Shown here: one piece after another, positions 49,359 through 60,192 of the stretch
Position numbering within the stretch: position 1 is the stretch's first letter
How the letters are laid out: each line of letters opens with the position of its first letter
DNA from: Metridium senile
Lineage: Eukaryota > Cnidaria > Anthozoa > Actiniaria > Metridiidae
DNA: 64,000 nt
Direction of reading: 5' to 3'
Assembly: GCA_949775045.1 (NCBI GenBank)
Contig: OX459104.1
Location: forward strand, 8,349,427 to 8,413,426
Notes under the pieces: generated by a model
What the model was told of the DNA's origin: nothing
Databases searched by the model: none
The model's input: the letters and a program-made list of their open reading frames with translations, nothing else
Position numbers and translations under genes: made by a program

Positions 49359-49624
49359 TATATACACCTAATCCAAAAAACGTTGTCGGGTCCGCCGCAC
49401 AGTCCTCGCGCCAAGACAAGAAGGAAAACAGTGAATATTTTGATGAGTGATAAAACAAGAAAATAAAAGTAGGCACAACACTATTTCGTTGAAAAAAGTA
49501 CCACACTAGAGTGTGAACATGCAAATAAATTAATTACTGATTAGATATAACCAATATCTTTCACAGTCTTGGCGCGAGGACTGTGCGGCGGACCAGACAA
49601 CGTTTTCTGGATTAGGTGTATATA
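49359..49624. mobile_element. MITE with about 60-bp inverted ends, TA target
   Basis: ATACACCTAATCCA...CCGCCGCACAGTCCTCGCGC on the left pairs with 49566-49624. TATATA lies on both sides. The interior is unrelated AT-rich sequence. Confidence 0.88.
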
Positions 49625-49787
49625 TATAGTGGTGAGCCAGGGGAGATTTTGGTACCAAAATAGGGACAAAGGCTATTATATATCAAATTAAGTAATGATG
49701 TGTGTAAGAAGTAGGCAACTCTCTATTGTTCTGTGGCAATAGCAACCTCCCCACATAAGAATGCCTCAATAAAATACAATAAAAAAA

Positions 49788-50277
49788 AAAAAAAAAATAA
49801 TAACAATAATTAACATCGCAAAAAGACTTTGATAAACTCAAACATGTAACTTCTCGTCATCGGCATGAAGAATCTACCCCGCTATCTATCTTGGTCGAAG
49901 GCGGCTTCAAGATGGCTGATTCTCGTGTAGTAAGTGTTGAATTATTCATTATTGAATCCTGCCTAATTTAAACGCCAACTCTTCCATCCGTTTTCAAGAT
50001 TAGCAGTGAATTAAAGTAGTACATGCTTTCTCTTCATTGAAGTAAATATTTGAATCAAATGCCACTTTCATCGTGAAATATAGTAGCTAGAAGACGAAAG
50101 GACTATTTCCAGTCGTACTTAGCTAGAATCAACTTACATTTTTTTCGTTTTTGAGCGTCATATAAGAATTGCATACTTATTATATATATTGAGCCGTATT
50201 GTACGAAACCGATTTTTTCACAAATTTCGGATAGACATTAAGCCATTGTAGAACTCCTAGCTTCTTCCAATAGACCA
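49788..50277 (-). repeat. Module A, inverted copy
   Basis: Complement of 48070-48590, including GATTAGCAGTGAATTAAAG, the site that carries the retrotransposon in the third copy. Confidence 0.9.
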
Positions 50278-50630
50278 GTCAGCCAGCTATATCTAACTGC
50301 AGACAGTACTGTTTCGGCCTTCAGGGCCTTGTCAGTGCAGTGCTGATATACGTATATATACTGATTTAAGATTGTAAAGCGCCTCTGGGCATCTATGGAA
50401 GAAGCGCTATATAAGAAATAAATTATTATTAATATTATTATTAAAAAATCGAAAATCATTTATCTCAGTTTAGTCAGCCTCGTCTTCGGCTAATTACATT
50501 TACCTCGACCTTGCTTATTCTGGATATCACACGCCGGATATCACACCGCGGTCAACCCAGGTATTATATGTACTTTAGACGGCATGTTGTTAAACCTTGA
50601 CTGGACTGGACTGAGAAAACCTGAACTGAA
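50278..50630 (-). repeat. Module B, inverted copy, with short minisatellite end
   Basis: Complement of 48846-49152. It runs on into CCTTGACTGGACTGGACTG and one minisatellite unit, then stops. Confidence 0.9.
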
Positions 50631-50984
50631 AGTATATCAGCCTATAGGTAACACATTTTAAAAATAAAATGTGCAAAAACTCTGTTTTGGAACAAAGTTT
50701 CTTTTGTACTAAAAGATCTCGTCCAATCATAAGCGCTCAAAACAATAGCCAAAAGACGTTTTGATATGTTCCCCACATAGAAGTTTTGATATATAAAGGT
50801 TCAGGAAATCTTAGATGAAAAAGGAATCAGATATCAAATAAAATATTAAAAAATCTGCTTGGGTTTTGAAATTATGGCAGATTTTCATGTTTTAACCAAT
50901 GCCGATGGACGGATTAGACAATGCACAATTAGCACCTTTCTGCATTCCATTGCCGTTTGCCTGCCTACTTCTTACACACATCAT

Positions 50985-51130
50985 TACAAAGGTTATCATG
51001 AGTAGATTTCAAAAATGTATGATAGCAAGGTGGGCGTTGTCATTAAAGGCTGTCACGTGACCTAGAATATTGCGCAATAGCCAAAAAATCTGTTTTTGGT
51101 ATTCTTCAAAGAAACAAAGCTTATAGCATA
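50985..51130 (+). repeat. Approximately 150-bp repeat unit
   Basis: Shares ATCATGAG(C/T)AGATTT, TGTATGATAGCAAG, GTCACGTGACCTAGAAT and ACAAAGCTTAT with the array at 52530-53035. Confidence 0.75.
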
Positions 51131-51367
51131 TCAAACTAGACGATCATGGGGATCGTGAAGTCGGGCTAGGGCTGCGGGCTTCCTGTGGTGCAACTAAAGC
51201 AGTGGCCAGGAACAGAGAAACACAGTGTTCGTTCGTATTTCACGATTTTAGCATCTAGAGTAATATTTTTTTTGTGGTGCCAATCTCAAAAGTTAATAAT
51301 AAAGGTTATAAGTTTTTTTTGAAAGCAAATCGCTATTGAAAATGATACCAGATCACGTCGAAATTTA

Positions 51368-51449
51368 TTAGTTAATTGCATATTGTTTAGTTGCATTTCT
51401 CAATTGACAGCCCTTAAATTTACCACGTATAATAGTCATTATCCAGCCT
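51368..51449 (-). CDS. Unknown three-exon gene, last exon
   Basis: It starts after a strong acceptor (TTTTTTTTAG), takes one base to complete the codon split at 51651 (CC|A, Pro), and encodes GWIMTIIRGKFKGCQLRNAT then a TAA at 51368-51370. The phase match to the previous exon supports the model. I do not recognise the protein. Confidence 0.55.
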
Positions 51450-51650
51450 CTAAAAAAAATTGTAATAAAAATTACTACCACTTCAAAATCCCTCACTAGT
51501 GGAGTTGTAACTAGAGTAGCTGAATGAAATAAATTGACCCAATAACAACAAAACTCTTGAATTTGCAATGAGTTGAGTGATTGAAACCACATTTATTAAC
51601 ATGGCAATGTATTCTAGATGTCATGGGTACTTTCTTTGCAATTTACTTAC

Positions 51651-51941
51651 GGATGACCTTTCTTAAATTCCTGCTTTTCTTCATTTAATATACGTGTAAG
51701 TTGTTTAATTGGGATTCTGCTTGGTTCTCTATCACGTTGAAGTACAGCACGAGGTTTGTTTATTACACATTCCACGGCATATTCAGAAGCAAGAAACTTT
51801 GCAAATCGAGACCTCAGACATTGTTTGGACATATAATCTTTATTAATTGTATTTACATCAACAGACAATTGTACAGCTTTTTCAAACAAATTACAATCGT
51901 TTTCTAACGATATTAACAAAATGTTCATGGACTGTTGTATT
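51651..51941 (-). CDS. Unknown three-exon gene, middle exon
   Basis: It encodes IQQSMNILLISLENDCNLF, then SKQCLRSRFAKFLASEYAVE, PRAVLQRDREPSR and a charged end EEKQEFKKG, with a consensus donor GGTCATCC|GTAAGT. The content is mixed helical and charged, with no domain I can name. Two models for its 5' border fit: acceptor at 51943-51942 joined to a GTATTT donor at 52139, or acceptor TTTATTTAG (about 51994) in phase 0 joined to a GTGAGT donor inside exon 1 (about 52180). The second adds a short hydrophobic stretch. cDNA would decide. Confidence 0.6.
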
Positions 51942-52139
51942 CTTACATATACGAGCGACACGAGCAAGATAAGACTTAAGCGATTAAAATGCTAAATAAA
52001 ATCGCCTTTTTATTTAACATTATTACGAAAACATCTTCATTCAATAGGCTTAATGAGCGTACAATAAGTAAAAAACAAGTAAATAACATAAAAAAGTTTG
52101 TTATTTTGGTGTCTTAAGGACTTACATATATTAAAATAC

Positions 52140-52405
52140 CGTAGGTTGTTGTTTTCCAATATTAGGGCGGACGTGTTCAAACTCACGTCTTGTCTCAGTT
52201 CGACCTTGATCTCTTCGGACGATACCTTGCTGCTTTCCATATCTTGTGAGGAATTCACTTCAGTATAGTTCGTTTTGTCACTGTCATTTGTATTGTCATT
52301 TGGGATATTTTTGCTATGATCATCAACGATCTGGTGTGAACTAGTGAGAACTATGTGATCATGGTTGACAAAAGCACCATTTGGGATCCCTGTGGTCGAG
52401 TTCGT
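52140..52405 (-). CDS. Unknown three-exon gene, 5' exon
   Basis: Open from a TGA at about 52420 to the donor near 52139. It encodes an Asn/Asp/Ser-rich low-complexity part (HSKNIPNDNTNDSDK) followed by SSEEIKVELRQDVSLNTSAL. The first Met in frame is at 52258-52238, but the frame is open upstream, so this may be an internal exon with its acceptor at about 52400, and the true start further right. There is no recognisable domain. Confidence 0.45.
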
Positions 52406-52446
52406 AAAGCATCATGGGGGACTATACGCGACGTTGCCAGATACAT

Positions 52447-52475
52447 AGATAGATAGATAGATAGATAGATAGATT
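52447..52475 (+). repeat. GATA microsatellite
   Basis: About seven GATA units just upstream of the unknown gene. Confidence 0.95.
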
Positions 52476-52529
52476 GAAGAAAAGGTAGAACTAAAGTCGG
52501 GCCGCCTATGGCTAGCCCGACTAATTAAA

Positions 52530-53035
52530 GCTTATTTCGAGACAATTTCAAAAGTATATGATATTTGGATGGGCGTGTCAGCTGTCGCTTGTAACGTGAC
52601 CTAGAATGTCACACAACAGTCAATCCTATGAAAACGATCAGAAATTTGATAATCTCCAGTATTATTCAAGAAAACAATGCTCATTATGTATCAAAATAAA
52701 GCTTATCATGAGCAGATTTGAAAATTGTATGATAGCAAGATGGGCGTGGCAACAAAGGCCTGTCACGTGACTTAGAATGTCACGAAACAGTCAATTTAAT
52801 TCCAAAAATCAGATTTTGGTGTTATCTAGTTAAAACCAAAGACACAAAGCTTGTTGTATATCATATTAAAGCTTATCGCATGAAGACTTCACAAATATAT
52901 AAAATCAAGGTGGGTGTGGCTGTTGAAGGAGGTCACATCACCTAGAATGTTAGGAACAATCGATTTCATAAAAAATCAGATTTTGGTATTATTTAGCTGA
53001 AATCAAAGATACAAAGCTTATTATCTATCATTTAG
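52530..53035 (+). repeat. Satellite-like array, about 150-bp units
   Basis: Three diverged units sharing GTCACGTGACTTAGAATGTC, CAATCGATTTCATAAAAAAT-like and CAAAGCTTAT blocks. A fourth lies alone at 50985 on the other side of the gene. Confidence 0.8.
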
Positions 53036-53293
53036 GAGAAAGTCTGTCACCCGTGAAAAGCACACAAGCTAGTGGCGCAAATGATCATGGATCAGTTCAG
53101 AAACTAAATGTGCATTCGGAACGCCTTTCTTGTTGTTTGATAAGTCAGAATGGACATTTCTCAATAACATATTGAAAAGTGTAGGAATGTGGCCATGAAA
53201 TCCTTGCGTTCTAATAAAGTATACATAGGTAACCCATAATCCCCTACGCTACTAGCTTGTAGGCTTTTCACTTCACGGGTGACAAAGTTTCTC
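53036..53293. mobile_element. MITE, about 258 bp
   Basis: GAGAAAGTCTGTCACCCGTG with AAAAGCACACAAGCTAGT on the left. The complement is at about 53250-53293. Confidence 0.85.
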
Positions 53294-53871
53294 GGAAAGT
53301 CGTTCTATTGTGTTCTTTTGTTGTTATTTCACTATTACACTTTTATTAGTACACTTTGTTTCACGGGTTAATGAAAACCACTCTATATTCTAATAGCAAT
53401 TGATAAATCCCGACTACATGTAGTTCGAACAGTCGCGAATAGTAGAAAACTTGTGGCGCCATATGCTAAAGCAAGGCTAGCGACACAATGCAGACAAAAT
53501 TTGGATTTTTTTATTTATTTTCTTCGGACGAAAGTTAATTTGGCATTTAAAAATCCCATTTAAAATCTCTTAAACAGTCATCAATTACAATATTTTTACT
53601 ACAATATAAAAAATATTTGTGTATGCAAAGACATCTGGTTTATAAATTCAGCTGAACCGAATGTTACAATATGCAAAAGGACTGATCGTGAGCTGTTGTT
53701 ATTGTTTTAAATACTTAAAAGTACTTTGGTATAAAAAGTACAGTATGTCATTTCATGTATGATTTTATACAAATGTCATTGTAAATTTAAAAATTTAAAT
53801 GCTTTCGCATGTTAAACGTATGCTTTGGGCTTCCTGCGTTAGGGTTCTCATGGTTTGGGCTTCCTGTGTTA

Positions 53872-54075
53872 CAGCGCGATGCGCAAAAGTATGACCACAT
53901 TGAATGTATTCGCATACTTCTATGCACGGGAGTTTGTCTTTAAACAGACATATTTGATGTGAAGTTGTCTGATTTGACCGTATAAGGCGGGTAAAAACTC
54001 GTTTCGCAGCATCAAGTCCGTGCATAGAAGTATGCGAATATATTAAAAGTGTTTATACTTGTGCGCGTCGCGCTG
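53872..54075. mobile_element. Palindromic MITE, about 204 bp
   Basis: CAGCGCGATGCGCAAAAGTA and TCGCATACTTCTATGCACGG on the left pair with 54016-54075. CAGCGCG/CGCGCTG ends lie next to TA. Confidence 0.85.
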
Positions 54076-54176
54076 TTATGTTCTCGTAAGCAACCACCTC
54101 TCGTAGTCGACCACTTTCTCCAGACCCCTGGGTGGTCGCTTACGAGAGAGTCAACTGTGTTTATTTCTTTAATATC

Positions 54177-54359
54177 TTAGTACTTGTATGTTGCTGCAAA
54201 TCTCTGCTCCAAATAACCTTTGCCGGTTATTGGGAGGTATTTCTTAGAGCCATCAAGACACTCCACAACTGTATCATCGTCAGGATGAACAAAGAACGCC
54301 AGTGATCGTCTTGGTTTATTACGGATGGCTTCGTCGGCTGGGACGAGGACACGGTGTTT
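54177..54359 (-). CDS. 2-oxoglutarate/Fe(II) oxygenase, C-terminal exon
   Basis: After acceptor TTCCCAG the exon encodes 60 residues and ends in TAA (54177-54179). It opens KHRVLVP, whose His is the distal iron ligand of the facial triad. It continues PRRSLAFFVHPDDDTVVEC, where Arg-x-Ser is the 2-oxoglutarate carboxylate-binding motif of the isopenicillin-N-synthase/ACC-oxidase family. It ends with GYLEQRFAATYKY, the usual C-terminal helix. Together with the five exons up to 62734 it gives 260 residues. Family members are about 310-360, so only the N-terminal part is missing. The gene product should be a soluble oxidase, substrate unknown. Confidence 0.9.
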   Translation of the reverse strand, partial: KHRVLVPADEAIRNKPRRSLAFFVHPDDDTVVECLDGSKKYLPITGKGYLEQRFAATYKY

Positions 54360-54404
54360 CTGGGAACGAAACGTTATGGATGATAAAACTTGAAGGGAAA
54401 TATA

Positions 54405-54590
54405 TATGAATAAATGAATGAATGATAGAATGTGTGAATAGCTGCACGAACGAATGAATGAATGAATAAATGAATGATGAAAAATGAATGAATGAATGAA
54501 TAAAATGGATGGATGTTCGAATGAATGGACGAATGAATGAATGAAATAATAAATCAATGACTGATTAATTGAATAAATAAATAAATACAC
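54405..54590 (+). repeat. AATG tetranucleotide repeat (intron)
   Basis: TGAATGAATGAATGA-type repeats with ATAA and GATG variants. Similar tracts lie in two other introns of the same gene. Confidence 0.9.
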
Positions 54591-55084
54591 CAAATTGCAT
54601 AAAGGTTGTCACACTAATGCATATATATACATAAGATGATTTATCAGAAATATTTGAATTGTGGTGAAAAAGAAGTGAAAAAGAAGTGAGACATTTTTGA
54701 ATCAATAAATGAATTCATTCATTTTAAAAAATTGACGCTTTGGGAATCATTTCGGTGTCGTTTCTTTTGCATTCGTTATATAAAAAAAGAAAGCAATACA
54801 ACGGCTTGTAGATATGAAGTTTATCTTCGAGTGTTCAAAACTATTGCACTAGTTCGCAGCATTTACTCAGGCTCCTGAAATATTGTTTGCCATTCGAATA
54901 TAAAGTTTAAATCTGCGCACCACCGTGTAATATCCTCTATTTATAGTAAAGCGGTTACCAAAGGTCAAATCCAGCTAAAGCACCTAAAAAAAGTATTCAA
55001 GGCTTTTCTAATGCACTTGCTGATTTTACCGATACGAATTTTCAAGTCATATAAATAAATCCCTTTTTGTAAAGTCTCTAAATG

Positions 55085-55325
55085 TATTTAGCATGCAGAC
55101 ACGTGTGTCCTACTAATTGGGGAGATTCGGACTCACTACCTCTACGTTAAATATTTTGGCACAAAACTCACAGCTCACAAGTTTATTTTTGCGGAGGGAG
55201 GAAAACCGGATAACCCAGAGAAAAACACTCGTGGCATAGGAGAGAAGAACGCACAAACTCAACTCACGAGAGTCGAATCTGGATCTCAGCAGTGAGAGGC
55301 GCGCGGTAAACCACAACGCCACCTA
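55085..55325 (-). mobile_element. tRNA-derived SINE in oxygenase intron
   Basis: On the minus strand: an A-box-like GTGGCGTTGTGGTTTACCGC, then a B-box-like AGATTCGACTC about 35 bases later, then a conserved-looking body CTCTGGGTTATCCGGTTTTC. The head resembles a tRNA gene with a degenerate B box. The right boundary is near 55325 and the left uncertain. Confidence 0.6.
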
Positions 55326-55617
55326 TGCAATCAATAAAGCTCACTGACACATTTCTTCTAATTTCTTTGCAAAAACGCACGGGTCGCGTTAAATACCGCA
55401 CAGGCGTTTGGGATTGCTAGATGAGACGCAACACTAGCAAAATGGCGTCGCTGTCACATGGAACGATCCCGAGCGCATTTGCAGAACTTTTAAGTTAAAA
55501 CTCGTCTCAGGCCGCTAATAGATTTCGCAGTCGAGGCACTCAGTGACTACCCCGGATGTGTCGCAGCATTATATACGATCAAATCATCATTATATCATAA
55601 AAATATGAATAACTTAC

Positions 55618-55728
55618 TGTTGACTTCAGTTGGTCAGCGGTCCATCGTTGCATGAGGTCTCCTATGTTGACTATTACACACCCCGGTAGTGTGGGGGCGG
55701 GGATGTAGTCGCTATTAACTGGAAGAAC
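55618..55728 (-). CDS. 2-oxoglutarate/Fe(II) oxygenase, fifth visible exon
   Basis: Thirty-seven codons, phase 0 at both ends, between acceptor CGACCAG and donor ACA|GTAAGT. It encodes the jelly-roll strands VLPVNSDYIPAPTLPGCVIV and NIGDLMQRWTADQLKST. The NIGD-x-MQRWT segment is highly characteristic of this family and precedes the distal His supplied by the next exon. Confidence 0.92.
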
Positions 55729-56039
55729 CTGGTCGATGAGAAAAAGATGTTATCTTGATAACCTTTCTTTGCCTAAAAGACACTGTTTGGTCATCAGTTT
55801 TTTTATTTACTTCGTACGAAGGCTTGTCCAGAATCTTATAAGAGGCTGAAACATACAACACTATAACCAAACTCTGACTTATTCAGATATGCAAATTAGG
55901 AGTTTTGATTCCATAATTGAGGCTCAAATCAAGATGGATTCTTCAAAGTTCCTTTTGAATTTGGTGGCATTCAGAGGAAATTTGGATTAGGAGATTTGAT
56001 ATTTTATTCGCTTATTGTGTTTTTAGAGTTCTTAAGTTA

Positions 56040-56256
56040 CAGTGCGAATCACAAACCGTGGGCACCTAGGAATATTTTTAAAAATCGTTTTTTTGTTCGT
56101 TGAACAACTCAGAATTTGCTATATCACGCCAAGAAGTTTGACTGATGTGTAGTATGATAAACGTTTTGAGGTTAGAGTTGTTTGTGAATTGCTATACGAA
56201 CAATAAACGATTTCTAAAATATTTCTGGGTGCCCACGGTTTTTTCAATTCGCACTG
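56040..56256. mobile_element. Tc1/mariner-like MITE, 217 bp, in intron
   Basis: CAGTGCGAATCAC with TGGGCACC inward and complement at the right. TA flanks at 56038-56039 and 56257-56258. The arms are about 60 bp. Confidence 0.88.
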
Positions 56257-56424
56257 TAAAGCTCGAATAACTACGAGGAAAAAATTCTATCAAAAATTTT
56301 TAATATTTTTGAACATAGATCAAAAGAAGTGTATATGGTGGTTACACGTTTCAACCATTTAAAACTTTCTTGGTTGGCGCCATGACAGTTGGCGCTGCCG
56401 CCTTGGAGATTCAAGTTGCTACTT

Positions 56425-56515
56425 AATGAATAGTCCCCTTCATGGTTCCCTGCGCCATCTTGAAAGGTAACCAGGCCTTTGAGTCAAAGCGAGAAGAACG
56501 TTGAGCTAGCAATGA
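56425..56515. repeat. Copy of the GAATAGTCC...CAACGTT repeat
   Basis: Matches the arms at 62191-62270 and 62535-62613 (AATAGTCCCCTTCATGGTTC, GCGCCATCTT, AGGCCTTTG), all within introns of the oxygenase gene. Confidence 0.75.
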
Positions 56516-56798
56516 TAGAGACCATTTATCACTTTGCAAAAATCTGCAAAACGCTTGGTTTTAATCATAAGCGCACTGGATCATCACGTCTAATTGTAAA
56601 ATTGTGATGAGGAAATTTGAAACCTTCATAAGCCTTGTGGCTTCCCATCAAATCGCCTCGCCAATATGACCAAGTTGTAATACATAAAATGTAATTAAAT
56701 ATTTAAGATGGCAAAATTAAATAAATACCAAAATACCAAAATACGTCTCTCTACGGTTTAACGGTCTAACAAAGGTTGTATGATATCGTTAGAATCAC

Positions 56799-56987
56799 CT
56801 GGAGTCCTCCAAGATCGTCTTGAAACAGTAATGTTATTGAGCCATAGTCACTATGTTCTCCACACCGTATTTGATCTTTCTTTACGACATAATCTTTAGG
56901 AATTGGAGGATAATAAAGTAACCGCATTGCTGTGCTGTTTGTTGGCTTGCCCAAGTTTCCGTGGGCCTTTACCAACCAATCAGGATT
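56799..56987 (-). CDS. 2-oxoglutarate/Fe(II) oxygenase, fourth visible exon
   Basis: Sixty-three codons, phase 0, between acceptor TTTCCTAG and donor CTCCAG|GTGATT. It encodes NPDWLVKAHG, the strand MRLLYYPPIP and the iron site RCGEHSDYGS, where His145 and Asp147 (numbered in the visible 260-residue protein) form the H-x-D pair, then ITLLFQDDLGGLQ. All three iron ligands and the R-x-S motif are intact across the exons, so the enzyme looks functional. Confidence 0.93.
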
Positions 56988-58486
56988 CTAGGAAAGTAAT
57001 AATAATATTAATAATAACAATAATTTCATTGTTACTTAGTACGTATCAAAGATACCGTATGCAATCTTGAAAACAATGTCATTACTATATAAGGTATTGT
57101 AGGTGAGAAGTAACTAGACTGAATAGCGCGCGAGATTTTTTTCTTTTTTTAACAGGTTGAGATTGCAACAGAACAATAGGCATATCTTTGATACGAGGCG
57201 CAAATTAATATGGGTTTATGATCAAATGCGCCTTACACTATTTCAAGAACTTATAAGTACATATACAATATTTTAGAAATGGGATAATTTACAATTGTCA
57301 TCCATCGAGGACAAAGAAACGCAGTAGTTCAACTCCTAGAACACGTCATATACATAACATATTAGAAAATGTTAAGAATTAATCTAAGAATTCAAAGACA
57401 ATTAGCCATTGATCATTATCATCATTTTAATCATCCTAATCATCCCCAAATGTTGTTATCATCATTTTTACAACATATATGTTATATATTATATATATTT
57501 AAAAGTTATTCCACGAAATCAAGTCGTACATGAGATGATAGCCACTCTGGGCCATTGATGACTATGTGACGCTTAGTGTTATGGTCAGTTTTTATGAATG
57601 TCTGTGTAAAGGTGACAGTGCCAGTATAAGCCTTGAAAAAGCTATGAAAGATATCAGAGAACAACCCAAATACAGCGACCCCAAGTACTGGGCTCCTTTC
57701 TTTCTTATTGGTGATGATGTCACTATCAAGTTTGAAGATAAATAACATCAAGGTAATTAGAATTATAATAACAAAGCACAGACAGCCCAACCACTGTATT
57801 TGTGGCAAACATAGAAAATACTAGATATGAGTGATAGTGATAATCAATTGAACGAGGCTGAATATTTGGCATTAAATGTACTTATTGACTGAGAAGAAAG
57901 GTTGTACATGGAAATAGTTCTCTCAAGGTCATGTTTAACCTACAAACAACCAAGAGCTAAATATGTTTACATCCAGCTCAATAACTCAGTCAAAAAGCAT
58001 TTTATCGTATGTCCCATGCAGTAAAAAAAAAAGGATTTAAAACATTTCATTAAAACAAATCAATTTAGCAAGCAGGTAGGTTTTCTTAAAGGTGCATTTA
58101 TTAGCAGGGACACATAGAGGGGAAAATAGGGTCTTATGATAATTGATAACAGTTATTGAAATAGGATGAGTATGACATACTCTCCCCCGCAGCCGTTTTT
58201 AGTCTCGTTCCACTCCCCTACGGCTGCGGGAGAGACTAAGTATGACATGAAGAATAATTATTATGCAAAGCAAGGAGGAAATTGCCCACGCCACAAATGG
58301 TCATTTTTTTAGCATTCCTCAATAATTAACTATTAATTATTTTTAAATTGTTTACATAATAAATTACAATTATTCTCTGAACTTGAGGTGAGTATCTGCT
58401 CTAGGAATATTTACCTGACTGCTAGCTATCTCAGTGAATGTTATGTCACTATTCTCCTCCAGTTCTGAGAATAATTGTTACCAGTT

Positions 58487-58715
58487 TTCATTTACGTATT
58501 TATTCATTCCTTTATTTATTTATTTATGTATTTATTTAATTATTTATCATTTATATATTTCATTAATCTTTTATCTATTCATTTATATATTTGTTCATCT
58601 ATTTATTCATTTATTTATTCAGTCCCTTATCTATTTATTTATTTATTCATTCATTTATTCATTCAATTATTTATTTATTCAGTCATTTATCTATTTATTG
58701 ATTATTCATTCCTTT
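58487..58715 (+). repeat. TTAT/TTCA tetranucleotide repeat (intron)
   Basis: TTATTTAT and TTCATTTA tracts, complementary in type to the AATG tracts at 54405 and 61560. Confidence 0.9.
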
Positions 58716-59492
58716 ACCAAATCAAAAAGGGTATTCTCTTTGCATACTATTGTTCTTGACTGGCTTGCCTTTTATACTCATATATATGTGAAAATAATAT
58801 GATGTTCTAATGTCAGCCAAGGCTAATCATAATAGCGGGTCTCCATATTTCAATTTGGTCAATTAATTGTAGGTAAAATTAAATAGAAAAGAACACAGAA
58901 AAACTGTAGATGCATTCTCTGCCTTACTATGGATTGAATTAATACATGGATGCATTGTTTGCATTAATTATACCGTCTGTTCAATAAAATCAATAGACAA
59001 ATTGCAAAGGGGGACCCCAGGAGGAGGTGAATTTGGTGACTAGTCATCCCCCGATGGGGTTGTAAATAGACATGCAAAACAAATAAACTAAGAATTACAA
59101 AAAAACCTAATGCCTTTCGAGTTAGTATGCAGTCACCCCCCTGGATATTGTTCAGTCAATGAAGGACGTTTGTGGGCAAATAAAATAACAATAGATTTTT
59201 CATCCAACTTCGCATGGTGAAATATGATTATCATACAATTCTTATGAGCAAATAAAAAAGCTACAGTTTATTACTGATTTATTCATAGCATATTTAGTTA
59301 TACTTGTTTGTGTTATATAACCAAAACAAGTTGTTGCAGTGGTAGATTATCAATGAAACAAATATTTCTTGAAAATTATGTCCAATAAATCTCAAATTAT
59401 GTTGATATTACTAACATCCTGGCCTTAGCAAGCTTCAGAGTGTATAGATGTATAATAATATATATAATATATAATAGGTAATATACTATTAC

Positions 59493-59612
59493 CTTTATTT
59501 TCAGTCCAATCCCAATGATCTTCAGAACCCTGAATGCTAGCTGTGCACATTTATCATACAGATTTTCAAGAGATGGTTTCATGTCAGGGACAGCAGTTGA
59601 AGTCGGCCATTT
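59493..59612 (-). CDS. 2-oxoglutarate/Fe(II) oxygenase, third visible exon
   Basis: Forty codons, phase 0 at both ends, between acceptor TTGTTTCAG and donor AAG|GTAATA. It encodes KWPTSTAVPDMKPSLENLYD and KCAQLAFRVLKIIGIGLKIK, the long N-terminal-domain helix typical of the family (x-L-A-x-x-L-L/V-x-x-I-x-x-G-L). Confidence 0.9.
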
Positions 59613-59664
59613 CTGAAACAATTAAAGACATATTACACATATTTCAAAACGTTTGACAGGGTCA

Positions 59665-60192
59665 TTACTATCATCATCACCATCATGATAAACACCATCA
59701 CCATTATTATCACCATCAATATCACCATGATCAACATCATTACCAACATCATCACCATCATGATAAACACCATCACCATTATTATCACCATCAATATCAC
59801 CATGATCAACATCATTACCAACATCATCACCATCATGATAAACACCATCACCATTATTATCAACATCATTACCAACATCATCACCATCATGATAAACACC
59901 ATCACCATTATTATCACCATCAATATCACCATGATCAACATCATTACCAACATCATCACCATCATGATAAACACCATCACCATTATTATCAACATCATTA
60001 CCAACATCATCACCATCATGATAAACACCATCACCATTATTATCACCATCAATATCACCATGATGGACATCATTACCAACATCATCACCATCATGATAAA
60101 CACCATCACCATTATTATCACAATCAATATCACCATGATCAACATCATTACCAACATCATCACCATCATGATAAACACCATCACCATCATTA
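59665..60192 (+). repeat. 75/54-bp higher-order minisatellite (intron)
   Basis: Units starting CATGATAAACACCATCACC at 59684, 59759, 59834, 59888, 59963, 60017, 60092 and 60167. Spacings are 75, 75, 54, 75, 54, 75, 75. The 54-bp form lacks one 21-bp segment (CCATCAATATCACCATGAT-type). Open frames across it are artefacts. Confidence 0.95.

Noticed and set aside
57506..57808. 100-residue minus-strand frame with one hydrophobic segment inside an oxygenase intron
   Set aside because: No recognisable domain, no splice or promoter support, and the hydrophobic part comes from an AT-rich run. It could be re-examined with transcripts.
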